DNA of 64,000 bases, from contig NZ_JBBYXL010000007.1 in NCBI RefSeq assembly GCF_039655865.1, positions 248,001 to 312,000 of the forward strand. Direction: 5' to 3'. The position numbers and the translations under genes are program-made. This stretch comes from Prosthecobacter sp. SYSU 5D2 (GTDB lineage: Bacteria > Verrucomicrobiota > Verrucomicrobiia > Verrucomicrobiales > Verrucomicrobiaceae). Position 1 is the first letter of the stretch. The number at the start of each line of letters is the position of its first letter. Below, piece after piece: positions 36,692-45,022 of the stretch. Below the pieces are notes generated by a model. The model did no database searches, was not told where the DNA came from, and worked only from the letters and a program-made list of their open reading frames with translations.

Positions 36692-37637
36692 TCCTGAAGA
36701 GGTGGCCGCCCTGGCCGAATCTCTGCGTCCGCCCGCCCGTCCTCAACCGCCGGCGAAAGCCCCTGAGCCTGCTCCCCGGCAGGAACCGGTGCAGCCTCTC
36801 GTGGCTGACACTCCAGCCACGGAAGCCGATGCCTCCAGCCCCGCCACTGACACAGGCGGCATGCCCAATCTGGCCGCCTTCCGCCAGCGTCTGCAATCCA
36901 TCCGCGAGCGCGCCATCAGCGCCGGGCTGATGACTCCCAAGCCCCCTGCCCCACCGGAGCCTCCTCCTGCCCCGGCACCTGCAGCAGAAGCGGTCACATC
37001 TCCACCTGCGGAGCCAGACCAGCAGCCAGAACAGGAGCCTGCAAGCGAACTGGCCCCCTCTGCTGAATCCCCAGCCTTCGAAGAAGCTGCGCCCTCTTTA
37101 CCCGAGCCTGAGCCGGAGTCCCCCAGCCAGGAGCCAGCGCCGCAATGGCAGCCCCAGCCGGAGTCCTTTACGTCCCCAAGTCCGCCACCTGTTCAATACA
37201 ACGTGCCGGTAGCTCCCCCACCTGTCGAGATGGCTCGTCTGGCACCCCAGCCGCACATCGAGATCTCACCGGGAGCATCCGTCAAAGACCGGCTGGATGC
37301 CTTTGCCTCATGGGCCGGGCAGCAGTGGGGTCCCAGCGAGCTCTTAATCGTGGACGAATACGGTGACCTTCTTTGGGGGCCTCCAAAAAAAGCCGGTCTC
37401 GTCCTTTCCACCATGATGGCCTGGAACGCCGCCATCCGTGCCAGTGCGCAAGCAGCCAACGGCATGGCGCAGATCCAGCAGCAGGTCCTCGCCACAGGTG
37501 AGACGCTGACGATCATCCCCTGCAAGACTCGCCTTGGCATGCTGCAGATCGCTCTGGTCAAAGCCCAGGCTCCCTGGGGTGAAGAGACCTCCGTTCTGCG
37601 CGAAGCCCTGGTCCAGGTGATGGACATCCCCGGCTGA
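36672..37637 (+). CDS. Proline-rich roadblock/LC7-domain protein
   Basis: 321 residues from the ATG at 36672, which overlaps the parA-like stop by 20 bp. Residues ~20-200 are disordered and Pro/Ala/Glu-rich with one short helix (LAAFRQRLQSIRERAISAGL). The C-terminal ~110 residues fit a roadblock/LC7 domain (GPSELLIVDEYGDLLWG, GMAQIQQQVLATGETLTIIPCKTRLGMLQIALV), the fold of MglB-type regulators. No MglA-type GTPase is encoded nearby, so the ParA ATPase is its most probable partner. Confidence 0.75.
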   Translation: MQVSWIDPEEVAALAESLRPPARPQPPAKAPEPAPRQEPVQPLVADTPATEADASSPATDTGGMPNLAAFRQRLQSIRERAISAGLMTPKPPAPPEPPPAPAPAAEAVTSPPAEPDQQPEQEPASELAPSAESPAFEEAAPSLPEPEPESPSQEPAPQWQPQPESFTSPSPPPVQYNVPVAPPPVEMARLAPQPHIEISPGASVKDRLDAFASWAGQQWGPSELLIVDEYGDLLWGPPKKAGLVLSTMMAWNAAIRASAQAANGMAQIQQQVLATGETLTIIPCKTRLGMLQIALVKAQAPWGEETSVLREALVQVMDIPG

Positions 37638-37739
37638 AGCACGGCCTCGTAATCACAAAAGCACACAAGGAAGCTACATCCGTGGTCGCAATGACCATGC
37701 TGTTGCCTGTAGTCTGATGTTCAGTCTCCCAACCGATTT

Positions 37740-38648
37740 ATGAAACCTCTCGATCTCCAGGTCAATGGCTACGCCGGCACCGACTTCAACGGCGACAGCC
37801 TCACCGCCGAAGCGCTTCACCATGCCTGCCACTGCTTGCGTGAAGACGGCTGCGATTCCATCCTGGCCACCTTCATCACCGATGATGTCGCCACGCTGGA
37901 GCGGCGCATGAGCACGCTGGTGGCCCTGCGGGAAAAGGATCCTCTGGCTCAGGAAGTCATCGCCGGTATTCACATCGAAGGTCCCTTCATCAATCCTGAA
38001 AAAGGCTACGTCGGCGCCCACCCGCCCCAGTGCGTGAAACCGGCGAATCTGGAGGATACCAAACGCCTGCTGGATGCCGCCGGCGGCCTGACCAAGATCA
38101 TCACCCTGGCTCCGGAACATGATGCGGACTATCATGTCACCGAGTTCCTTTCCAGCAACGGCATCACCGTCTCCGCCGGGCATTGCAATCCCTCACTCGA
38201 GCAGCTCCGTGCGGCCACTGAGCACGGGCTGAGCATGTTCACCCATGTGGGCAACGGCTGCCCCATGCTGATGCACCGGCATGATAACATCATCCACCGC
38301 GCCCTGGCCCTGCGGGACCGGCTGTGGCTGTGCTTCATCCCGGACGGGGTGCACATCGAGTTCTTTGCGCTCATCAACTACCTGCGAAGCGCCGGCCTGG
38401 AAAAGACGATCTTCGTCACCGATGCCATCTCCGCCTCGCGGCTTGGACCGGGAAATTACAAGCTCGCCGGCTGGGACATCAAAATTGGGGAGGACCTCGT
38501 CGCCCGCTCGCCGGACGGCTCGCACTTCGTCGGCAGCACCGTCACCATCCCTCGCATTCTCACGAATGGCCAGCAGTCGTTAGGCCTGACCAAGGCCGAG
38601 CTTGAACTGCTGCTGGATACGAACCCGCGCAAAGCGGTGGGGCTGTAG
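37740..38648 (+). CDS. Short NagA-like N-acetylglucosamine-6-phosphate deacetylase
   Basis: 302 residues, against about 380 for typical NagA: the protein begins at the first barrel strand (LDLQVNGYAGTDFNGDSL) and lacks the small beta-sandwich domain. Metal and catalytic motifs are present: IHIEGPFINPEKGYVGAHP (Glu80), SAGHCNPSLEQLRAATEHG, FTHVGNGCPMLMHR, PDGVHIEFF, and the catalytic Asp in FVTDAISASRLGPGNYKLAG. Likely an amidohydrolase acting on an amino-sugar phosphate; exact substrate unsure. Ends in a hairpin terminator. Confidence 0.85.
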   Translation: MKPLDLQVNGYAGTDFNGDSLTAEALHHACHCLREDGCDSILATFITDDVATLERRMSTLVALREKDPLAQEVIAGIHIEGPFINPEKGYVGAHPPQCVKPANLEDTKRLLDAAGGLTKIITLAPEHDADYHVTEFLSSNGITVSAGHCNPSLEQLRAATEHGLSMFTHVGNGCPMLMHRHDNIIHRALALRDRLWLCFIPDGVHIEFFALINYLRSAGLEKTIFVTDAISASRLGPGNYKLAGWDIKIGEDLVARSPDGSHFVGSTVTIPRILTNGQQSLGLTKAELELLLDTNPRKAVGL

Positions 38649-38654
38649 GTGTAA

Positions 38655-38685
38655 TCAGCGCAGTTGACCCTGTGCTGATTTTTGC
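38655..38685 (+). terminator. Rho-independent terminator after the NagA-like gene
   Basis: AATCAGCGCAG / CTGTGCTGATT, an 11-bp stem with one mismatch and a six-base loop, followed by further T residues. It starts 6 bp after the stop codon and separates the gene from the DUF4160-DUF2442 pair. Confidence 0.75.
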
Positions 38686-38696
38686 CATTCTTTTGC

Positions 38697-38939
38697 ATGC
38701 CCACGGTTCTAAGGGTCGGCCCGTTTCGATTTTTCTTCTATTCTGACGAAGGAAACGAGCCGCCTCACATTCATGTTCAGAGGGATGACAAGATTGCCAA
38801 GTTTTGGCTCAGCCCCGTAAAAATGGAGAATGACGGAGGCCTCAAACTTGGCGAAATTCGGACCATCACCCGGCTTGTATCCAAGCACGAATCTGATATG
38901 TTAGAAAAGTGGAATGAATACTTCAGAGACCCATCCTGA
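38697..38939 (+). CDS. DUF4160 protein (putative toxin-antitoxin component)
   Basis: 80 residues from the ATG at 38697. The family core is complete: MPTVLRVGPFRFFFYSDEGN, EPPHIHVQRDDKIAKFWLSPV, and the C-terminal helix HESDMLEKWNEYF. DUF4160 proteins are small and usually paired with a DUF2442 partner, as here with a 26-bp overlap; the pair is a predicted toxin-antitoxin module whose toxin activity is not established. Confidence 0.88.
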   Translation: MPTVLRVGPFRFFFYSDEGNEPPHIHVQRDDKIAKFWLSPVKMENDGGLKLGEIRTITRLVSKHESDMLEKWNEYFRDPS

Positions 38940-39375
38940 ACCCAAGGCCAGAGCCATGGCCGTCTCTTTTGGCCGTGGCATCTTTAAAGTCCGATTGAGC
39001 AATGGCCGCACAGTCGTTGTGCCCACTGCTTTATTCCCGCGTCTTGAATTTGCCACCCGGGCTGAGAGGCAGCAATTCGAGGTGATCGGAAATGGCACCG
39101 GTATTCATTGGCCTGCACTGGATGAAGATATCAGTATTTCTGGGCTGCTACAAGGAAGGGGATCTGCCGAATCCCCCAAATCCATTCTTCAATGGATCAT
39201 GGCCCGCCGGGACAAATTTTCCCCCGCCGATCAAAAGACACCCGCCATCAGAATCATCAGAACCGTTGCGCACACCTCCTCCGCCAAAAAGCCCTCTGCG
39301 CAAAAACTACCGAAGGTCTCAAACAGTAGATCTCGTCAGCAGACAAGGCTCGTTCACAGCCAGACTTCGAAGTGA
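38914..39375 (+). CDS. DUF2442 protein with basic tail
   Basis: 153 residues. About 14-80 is the DUF2442 domain (GIFKVRLSNGRTVVVPTALFPRLEFATRAERQQFEVIG, then GIHWPALDEDISISGLL), the regular partner of DUF4160. The tail beyond ~100 is Lys/Arg/Ser-rich (SSAKKPSAQKLPKVSNSRSR), longer than usual for the family, and may bind nucleic acid. The 125 bp after the stop contain no gene I can support. Confidence 0.85.
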   Translation: MNTSETHPEPKARAMAVSFGRGIFKVRLSNGRTVVVPTALFPRLEFATRAERQQFEVIGNGTGIHWPALDEDISISGLLQGRGSAESPKSILQWIMARRDKFSPADQKTPAIRIIRTVAHTSSAKKPSAQKLPKVSNSRSRQQTRLVHSQTSK

Positions 39376-39500
39376 TCTTAACGGGCCAGTAGGGATGGAG
39401 TGTCCGGACGACGGACCTCAACGCACTCTTTCCAGAGAGTTCAGAAGCCGCTCGTGTCAGGCTCTTCAGCATCGGAGCTGCCTGGCAGTACGCTTCCCAT

Positions 39501-39827
39501 TTACGCTTGCTCATCCGGCTTCATCCGCTTGGCGATGTCCAGCTCGATGGGGCCGTATTTCTTTTCATAGGCCTGGAGGGTCTGGGTGAGGTGGACCCAG
39601 AGGCGCTTGGCACCGTCGTAGGAGGTGACGACACGGCTGACGATCTGGGCATCCTCTTCCACCATGGGACCGAAGGCATTGAGGTTGAGGGCGAAGTCGA
39701 GCACCACTTCATTCGGCGTGGCGAACAGGCGGCTGACGTTGGAATACACGGCCCCGGCTGGAGCAGCGATTTTGGCAGGAGCGGGGGCAGGAGATTCACC
39801 ACCGACGATTTTAACTGAGTTGGACAT
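39501..39827 (-). CDS. DUF3467 protein
   Basis: 108 residues. The core AVYSNVSRLFATPNEVVLDFALN, AQIVSRVVTSYDGAKRLWVHLTQTLQAYEKKYGPIEL is the DUF3467 signature; the first ~25 residues are Ala/Pro-rich. The family is small, soluble and of unknown function. It lies 4 bp after fdhD and is the last gene of the lpxK-fdhD-DUF3467 operon. Confidence 0.85.
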   Translation of the reverse strand: MSNSVKIVGGESPAPAPAKIAAPAGAVYSNVSRLFATPNEVVLDFALNLNAFGPMVEEDAQIVSRVVTSYDGAKRLWVHLTQTLQAYEKKYGPIELDIAKRMKPDEQA

Positions 39828-39831
39828 TTGG

Positions 39832-40740
39832 TTAGGCGGGGGTTGGAAGTTGAAGGCGCTCCGGATGGCTATAGACGTTCATCGTCTCTCCTCGCAGAAA
39901 GCCGATGAGAGTCTGCCCTGAATTTCGGGCAAAGTCCACCGCCAGGCTGCTGGGGGCGGAAATGGCGGCCAGGACGGGGATGCCGCCAGCCAGGGCCTTC
40001 TGAATTATCTCAAAGGAAACGCGGCCACTGACTAACAAAATGTGTTTCGAGAGCGGGAGCAGGTTCCGCTGCAAGGCGTAGCCGAGCACCTTGTCCAGGG
40101 CATTGTGCCGCCCTACATCCTCGCGGATGACGATGAGCTCCCCCTGGGAATCGAAGAGAGCGCTCGCATGGAGGCCGCCGGTTTTGGAGAAGGTTTCCTG
40201 GGCGGCGCGGAGTTTGGCAGGGAGTTGGGAGATCAATTCGGGACTGACGTGGAGGGCGGAGTTTTCAGTATTCAGTTTACAGTTTACAGTATTCAGAGTC
40301 GCGGCTTCGGAGACTGAAGACTGAACACCGGAAACTGAACACTGTGCGCTTGCGAGCGGTGGAAATTTTTGAAACACCGACTCAATGCTCGTCTTCCCGC
40401 AAAGGCCGCAGCTTGAGGCGCTGAAGACATGCCGGGTCAGGGATTCCCAGTTCACGACGGCGCGGCCGAGCAGGACGTCCACGATGTTGCCGTGCTCATT
40501 GTTCACACTGGGGCATTGGGAGATTTCCAGGATGTCGCGGCTGCTGGAGATGACGCCTTCGGTAACGAGGAATCCGGCGACGAGCTCCTCATCATGTCCG
40601 GGAGTGCGCATGACGACGGCGACGCTGCGGCCCTCGACCCGGATCTCCAGAGGCTCTTCGATGGCCACGACGTCCTGACGGTTTTCAGGCGGATGGCCTA
40701 ACTGAAGATGTGTCAATTCGATGGAGGCGGACTCGCTCAT
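39832..40740 (-). CDS. fdhD: Formate dehydrogenase accessory sulfurtransferase FdhD
   Basis: 302 residues. FdhD passes sulfur from a cysteine desulfurase to the molybdenum cofactor of formate dehydrogenase. The sulfur-carrying CxxC is CGLCG at 111-115; other family motifs are PGHDEELVAGFLVTEGVI, GGLHASALFD, REDVGRHNALDKVLG and LVSGRVSFEIIQKAL. Residues ~131-163 are an extra low-complexity stretch (SAQCSVSGVQSSVSEA and onwards) encoded by a repeat element inserted in frame. No formate dehydrogenase gene is in the window. The start overlaps the lpxK stop by 4 bp. Confidence 0.93.
   Translation of the reverse strand: MSESASIELTHLQLGHPPENRQDVVAIEEPLEIRVEGRSVAVVMRTPGHDEELVAGFLVTEGVISSSRDILEISQCPSVNNEHGNIVDVLLGRAVVNWESLTRHVFSASSCGLCGKTSIESVFQKFPPLASAQCSVSGVQSSVSEAATLNTVNCKLNTENSALHVSPELISQLPAKLRAAQETFSKTGGLHASALFDSQGELIVIREDVGRHNALDKVLGYALQRNLLPLSKHILLVSGRVSFEIIQKALAGGIPVLAAISAPSSLAVDFARNSGQTLIGFLRGETMNVYSHPERLQLPTPA
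40252..40350. repeat. Low-complexity hairpin repeat inserted in frame in fdhD
   Basis: About 99 bp of alternating TTCAGT/ACTGAA units: one arm contains TTCAGTATTCAGTTTACAGT and the other GACTGAAGACTGAACACC, so the arms are partly self-complementary. It is bounded by normal fdhD sequence and adds 33 residues without breaking the frame. Confidence 0.7.
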
Positions 40741-41960
40741 GAGGTGGACTCCACAAGCTCGGCGCTGACAATGCCCTGGGTCACGTGGCGTGGCTCGGCG
40801 ATGAGGCGCACCAGTTTGTCAAAGATCTCGCGGCCTTTGATGATCTCGATCTCAACGCGGAGGAAGTAGATGGGGATTTCATCGGGAAGGGATTTGGGGA
40901 AGCGCACGAAATCCTTTTCGGTGGTGAGGATGGCGTAGGCATCGGCCTTTTCGCAACGGTCAATGAACTGAATGATCTCCTTTTCCTGGAAGCGGTGGTG
41001 ATCGGTGAAACGGACGGTCCAGTGGACCTTGGCACCGAGCTTGCGCAGGCCGTTTTCAAAGCTCTCCGGCACGGCGATGCCGGACAGGGCACCGACGTAT
41101 TTGCCACGAAAGGAATCCAGCGGCAGGAGCTCGCCCGTGTGGATGTTTTCAAAGTGCACCGGCCGGTGGCGGCACTCGATGATCTCAGCCACCGAGTTGT
41201 GTTTGCGGATCTTTTCGATGATCTCGCCGCTGTCGCCATCGGACTTGGTGAGGAAGATGTAGCTGGCGCGGCGGAGGCTGGCGGGCGGCTCGCGCAGGGT
41301 GCCGCGCGGGAGCATGTAGCCGGTGCCGAAGGGGGCGGTTTTGTCCACCAGGACGATGTCATGGCGATGCTTGAGCTTCAGGTATTGCAGGCCGTCATCG
41401 AGGATGAGCACATCCGCGCCGAACTTGCGGATGGCATGGGCACCGGCTTTCACGCGGTTGCGGTCCACCACCACGGGCACGCCTTTGCAGTTTTGCGCCA
41501 GCATGAAGGGCTCATCCCCGGCCACGTAGGAATCCAGCAGGACTTTTTCACCATCGGAAACGACACGCGGCAGCAGCTCACGCGGCTTGCGGGCCAGACC
41601 GAGTTTGGCGGCGATGCGCCAGCTCAGCGGGATCTTGCGCTGGCGTTTGCTTTTGTATCCCCGGCTGAGGATGGCCACCCGCCGGCCCTGGGCCAAAAGG
41701 GCCTTGGCAAACAGCTCCACCACGGGGGTCTTGCCCGTGCCGCCCACCGTGATGTTGCCAATGCTGATGACGGGTACGCCGAGGTGGTGGTCGTGCAGAT
41801 ATCGCTCGCGATAAAGTTTCAGCCGCAGGCGCACGGCCCCGGAATAGATGCCGGAAAGGAACCAGAACGCGGCACGCATGCACGTCGCCCTCAATCCACG
41901 TCGGTTGTGGATGATGACATCAATGATGAATTGTTCGAGATCTTCGAGGGTGTCCTTCAT
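40737..41960 (-). CDS. lpxK: Tetraacyldisaccharide 4'-kinase (lipid A)
   Basis: 407 residues. Walker [22 protein letters not shown], followed by [16 protein letters not shown]-like [20 protein letters not shown], and the conserved [24 protein letters not shown]. LpxK phosphorylates the lipid A disaccharide on the inner membrane, showing that the organism makes lipopolysaccharide. The N-terminal ~50 residues form the membrane-associated hydrophobic helix. First gene of a three-gene operon with fdhD and DUF3467. Confidence 0.95.
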   Translation of the reverse strand: MKDTLEDLEQFIIDVIIHNRRGLRATCMRAAFWFLSGIYSGAVRLRLKLYRERYLHDHHLGVPVISIGNITVGGTGKTPVVELFAKALLAQGRRVAILSRGYKSKRQRKIPLSWRIAAKLGLARKPRELLPRVVSDGEKVLLDSYVAGDEPFMLAQNCKGVPVVVDRNRVKAGAHAIRKFGADVLILDDGLQYLKLKHRHDIVLVDKTAPFGTGYMLPRGTLREPPASLRRASYIFLTKSDGDSGEIIEKIRKHNSVAEIIECRHRPVHFENIHTGELLPLDSFRGKYVGALSGIAVPESFENGLRKLGAKVHWTVRFTDHHRFQEKEIIQFIDRCEKADAYAILTTEKDFVRFPKSLPDEIPIYFLRVEIEIIKGREIFDKLVRLIAEPRHVTQGIVSAELVESTS

Positions 41961-42002
41961 CCGGTGGGAGGCGGACCGTAGCGCGGGAGGGGGGGATGCT
42001 CA

Positions 42003-42135
42003 AGTACAGTAGTCATCACTCTCCGAGTGATGAGCAAAGGGATACCGCTGCCGGTAAAGCCAACGAGCCAGAGGTAATTCGGGGTGCCTTCACCTTTCCC
42101 CAAACCATCACTCGGAGAGTGATGGCTACTGTACT
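42003..42135. mobile_element. 133-bp MITE-like element with 30-bp terminal inverted repeats
   Basis: The left end (42003-42032) and the complement of the right end (42106-42135) are identical at 29 of 30 bases; both begin AGTACAGTAG and end GAGTGATG. Each arm has its own inner dyad, CATCACTC-TCC-GAGTGATG. The interior (73 bp) has no coding frame. The element lies between the lpxK start and the nadB 3' end, and nadB's TAG (42134-42136) is formed by its right end. Bordering bases suggest TA, but a target duplication is not clear. Confidence 0.85.
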
Positions 42136-43738
42136 AATACCTTCTAACCACCGTATCCGCCGGCTCCCGGACCAAATCCTTCTCCGGATAATCCAGCGTG
42201 AAATGCAGGCCGCGGCTTTCATTCCGCCGGATGGCGCATTCGACGATCAGTGAAGCGGTTTCGACGAGGTTGCGGAGCTCGAGCAGCTCGCTGGTGATGC
42301 GGAAGTTCCAGTAGAATTCCTGGACTTCGCGCTTCAGATTTCGGAGGCGGGCGGCGGCGCGCTGGAGGCGCTTGGTGGTGCGGAGGATGGAGACGTAGTC
42401 CCACATGAGGCGGCGGATCTCATCCCAGTTGTGGTAGATGACGACGAGCTCGTCGTTGTCCACGGCCTCGCCGCTCTGCCAGGGAGGAATGCTATAGGTC
42501 TGCTCGGCCTCTTTGCCGATGGGCATCTTGCGCAGCATGTGGTCCACCGCGCGATGGGAGATGACGAGGCATTCCAAAAGGGAGTTGCTGGCCAGGCGGT
42601 TGGCCCCGTGCAGGCCGGTGCAGCCGACCTCCCCCACGGCGCAGAGGCCGCGAATGCGGGTGGCACCATTCACATCGGTGACAACGCCGCCGCACTGGTA
42701 ATGGGCGGCGGGGACGACGGGGATCGGCTGCTTGGTGATGTCAATGTCCACCTCCAGACAGGCTCGGTAAATATTGGGGAAATGGCTGAGGATGAAGTCT
42801 GCGGAACGGTGGGAGATGTCCAGATACACGCAGGGGCCGCCAGTGCGCTTGATCTCACTGTCAATGGCGCGGGCGACGATGTCACGCGGGGCCAGGGAGC
42901 CGCGCGGATCATACTTGTGCATGAATTCATTCCCCTGGTTGTCAATAAGCCGGGCGCCTTCGCCACGCATGGCCTCGGTGATGAGGAAGGAGCGCTTCTG
43001 CGGGTGATACAGGCAGGTGGGGTGGAACTGGATGAACTCCATGTTCGCGATGCTGGCCCCAGCGCGCCAGGCCATGGCGACGCCATCCCCCGTGGCAACG
43101 CGGGGATTGGTGGTGTAAAGATACACACGCCCGCAGCCGCCGGTGGAAAGCACAATGCGGTCTGAACGGAAAGTGACGACTTCCTGGGTGGCCTCGTTCA
43201 GCACGTAAAGGCCGAGCACACGGTCTTCCGTGACGAAACCCAGCTTGGCCGTGGTGATGACATCAATGGCGAAGTGATTTTCGTAGATGGTGATGTTGGG
43301 CCGCTCTTTCACGGCGGCCAGCAGCTTCTCCGTCAGCTCGCGGCCAGTGGCATCGGCGGCATGGAGCACGCGCCGCTGGGAGTGGCCGCCTTCACGGGTG
43401 AGGTCAAATTCCAGATGCCCATCCGAGGCCTCCTTTTGGTCGAAGTGCACGCCCCACTTCACCAGCTCGGCGATACGGTCCGGACCCTCGGTGACGATGG
43501 TGCGGACAGCGGCCTCATTGCACAGGCCCGCGCCGGCGATCAGCGTATCGCTCACGTGCTCCTCAATGCTGTCCAGCTCGCTGGTGACGCAAGCGATGCC
43601 GCCCTGGGCCCAGTTGGAATTGGAATCCAGTGCACCACGCTTGGTGATGATGGCGACGTTTCCGTGCTCGGAAGCATGCAGCGCTGCGCTGAGACCACCG
43701 GCACCGCTGCCGACAATGATGAAATCGTAATCAGTCAC
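42134..43738 (-). CDS. nadB: L-aspartate oxidase
   Basis: 534 residues. FAD-binding start DFIIVGSGAGGLSAALHASEHG, succinate-dehydrogenase-like flavin motifs NSNWAQGGIACV, TREGGHSQRRVLHAADATG, LSTGGCGRVYLYTTNP, MEFIQFHPTCLYHPQ and RGEGARLIDNQGNEFM, catalytic Arg in DPRGSLAPRDIVARAID, and HYQCGGVVTDVNGATRIRGLCAVGEVGCTGLHGANRLASNSLLE. It oxidises aspartate to iminoaspartate for NAD synthesis. nadA and nadC are not in the window. Confidence 0.97.
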   Translation of the reverse strand: MTDYDFIIVGSGAGGLSAALHASEHGNVAIITKRGALDSNSNWAQGGIACVTSELDSIEEHVSDTLIAGAGLCNEAAVRTIVTEGPDRIAELVKWGVHFDQKEASDGHLEFDLTREGGHSQRRVLHAADATGRELTEKLLAAVKERPNITIYENHFAIDVITTAKLGFVTEDRVLGLYVLNEATQEVVTFRSDRIVLSTGGCGRVYLYTTNPRVATGDGVAMAWRAGASIANMEFIQFHPTCLYHPQKRSFLITEAMRGEGARLIDNQGNEFMHKYDPRGSLAPRDIVARAIDSEIKRTGGPCVYLDISHRSADFILSHFPNIYRACLEVDIDITKQPIPVVPAAHYQCGGVVTDVNGATRIRGLCAVGEVGCTGLHGANRLASNSLLECLVISHRAVDHMLRKMPIGKEAEQTYSIPPWQSGEAVDNDELVVIYHNWDEIRRLMWDYVSILRTTKRLQRAAARLRNLKREVQEFYWNFRITSELLELRNLVETASLIVECAIRRNESRGLHFTLDYPEKDLVREPADTVVRRY

Positions 43739-43892
43739 AAGGGGAGAGACAGGTTGGCGTCATGCCCCTGGCCGCCAGTGGGCGGACCGGATGAATTTTT
43801 CCTGGCTGGAAGGGGGTGCATCTCGTCAAAGACGGGGATCATGACGGACGGGAACATGGCGAGAATGACACCGGGCGCCAGTGGAAGGAGCA

Positions 43893-43931
43893 GGAATGAC
43901 GAATGCAGAATGACGAATGACGAATCCCGCG
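43893..43931. repeat. Short direct repeats of GAATGACGAAT in the nadB upstream gap
   Basis: AGGAATGACGAATGCAGAAT is followed by GACGAATGACGAATCCCGCG, giving three or four imperfect copies of an 11-bp unit. They lie in the 216-bp gap between nadB and the next gene (43739-43954), which otherwise shows no frame I can support. Confidence 0.5.
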
Positions 43932-43954
43932 TGCTGAAAAGTAGAATGGAGGGC

Positions 43955-45016
43955 CTAGACGGAGGCAAAGGGGCGGAGGGGGATACCGCCGCAATCCAGG
44001 CAGGTTTGGGTCCCGTCTTTAAATTGGGACTGGCAGGAGGGGCAATAGAGGGCGGAACCGGTCTGCTGCTGAGGCGGGGCCTCAATTTCAGATATTGGGA
44101 GGCCTTCTTTTTCCAGCCAGGTTTCCAAAACCAGACATTGAAGGCGGGTGGTGGCACTGGGCTGGAAGCGGGCTTTTTTCCACATCTGGCAGGCTATTTT
44201 TTTCCAGGCTTCATCGCCGATGAGCGGCCTGCCTGCCAGGGGATGGGCGGGGACGGGGGAGGGGACGTCGCAAAGGAGGTCGGTCGCGCGCATGGCGTGC
44301 TGAGGCAGGAGCGCGACCATGAGTGCCTTCCAAAAACGATGCGGCAGCGTGCGGGCCTGACGGAAGAAGAGGACGGCCTGTGAAAGCTGCAGAGCCAGCA
44401 AGGCTGCAGCGGCCCAGAGGACTTCCTGGCCATCGCCTAACCAACGATACAGAACGACGAGAACGCCAAACGTCCAGATGAAAATGAAGCTGCCGAGGTG
44501 CCGAAGCCAGTGAGTGCGGGAGGTGAGGTCGGCCGCCTGCGCGGTCAATGGCGCGGCCTCCAGGGTGCGCCGGGCATGTTCCAGAAAATCTGCCTCCCGT
44601 TCCTGATGGGTCATGGCCAGCCATTGGCGGACCTGCTGGCAGGCGTGGGCGGCCTGTGTTTCAAGGGGCCAGCGCACCTGCATCTGCGGGCTGAGGTGCA
44701 GGGTGCGGCCATCCGCCACGGGCTTCACCTGTTCCCACGGCAGGAGCAGGGGCCGACGATCATCCAGGTGCATCTCCAGCCCCGCTTCCGCCGGGATAAG
44801 CTGCCAGGATAACGTAATGAGGTGCGCCTGCTGAGGCGGCAGCAGGCCTAGCAGAACTGGACAGCGGCCAGCCAGCTTAACCGGTTGAAAGGGCCGCCGG
44901 CCAGACCAGCGTTCACCGCTGCCAGTAAGCAGCAGGCTGCGTGGCGGCAGCCAGCGCAGGCACTCAATGAAATAGAGCGCGACAAAGAGCAGCAGCAGCG
45001 ACTGGCCGTCGGTCAT
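43955..45016 (-). CDS. Membrane protein of unknown function with C-terminal zinc ribbon
   Basis: 353 residues; no family recognised. One hydrophobic N-terminal segment (SLLLLFVALYFIECLRWLPP), two central helices (LGSFIFIWTFGVLVVLYRWL and VLWAAAALLALQLSQAVLFF), and a terminal CxxC-N12-CxxC zinc ribbon (YCPSCQSQF then TCLDCGG). The part between helices and ribbon is Trp- and Leu-rich and probably cytoplasmic. It is followed downstream by nadB and preceded by the DUF2167 gene with a 6-bp gap, so the two unknown membrane proteins may be cotranscribed. Confidence 0.7.
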   Translation of the reverse strand: MTDGQSLLLLFVALYFIECLRWLPPRSLLLTGSGERWSGRRPFQPVKLAGRCPVLLGLLPPQQAHLITLSWQLIPAEAGLEMHLDDRRPLLLPWEQVKPVADGRTLHLSPQMQVRWPLETQAAHACQQVRQWLAMTHQEREADFLEHARRTLEAAPLTAQAADLTSRTHWLRHLGSFIFIWTFGVLVVLYRWLGDGQEVLWAAAALLALQLSQAVLFFRQARTLPHRFWKALMVALLPQHAMRATDLLCDVPSPVPAHPLAGRPLIGDEAWKKIACQMWKKARFQPSATTRLQCLVLETWLEKEGLPISEIEAPPQQQTGSALYCPSCQSQFKDGTQTCLDCGGIPLRPFASV

Positions 45017-45022
45017 GAAGGA

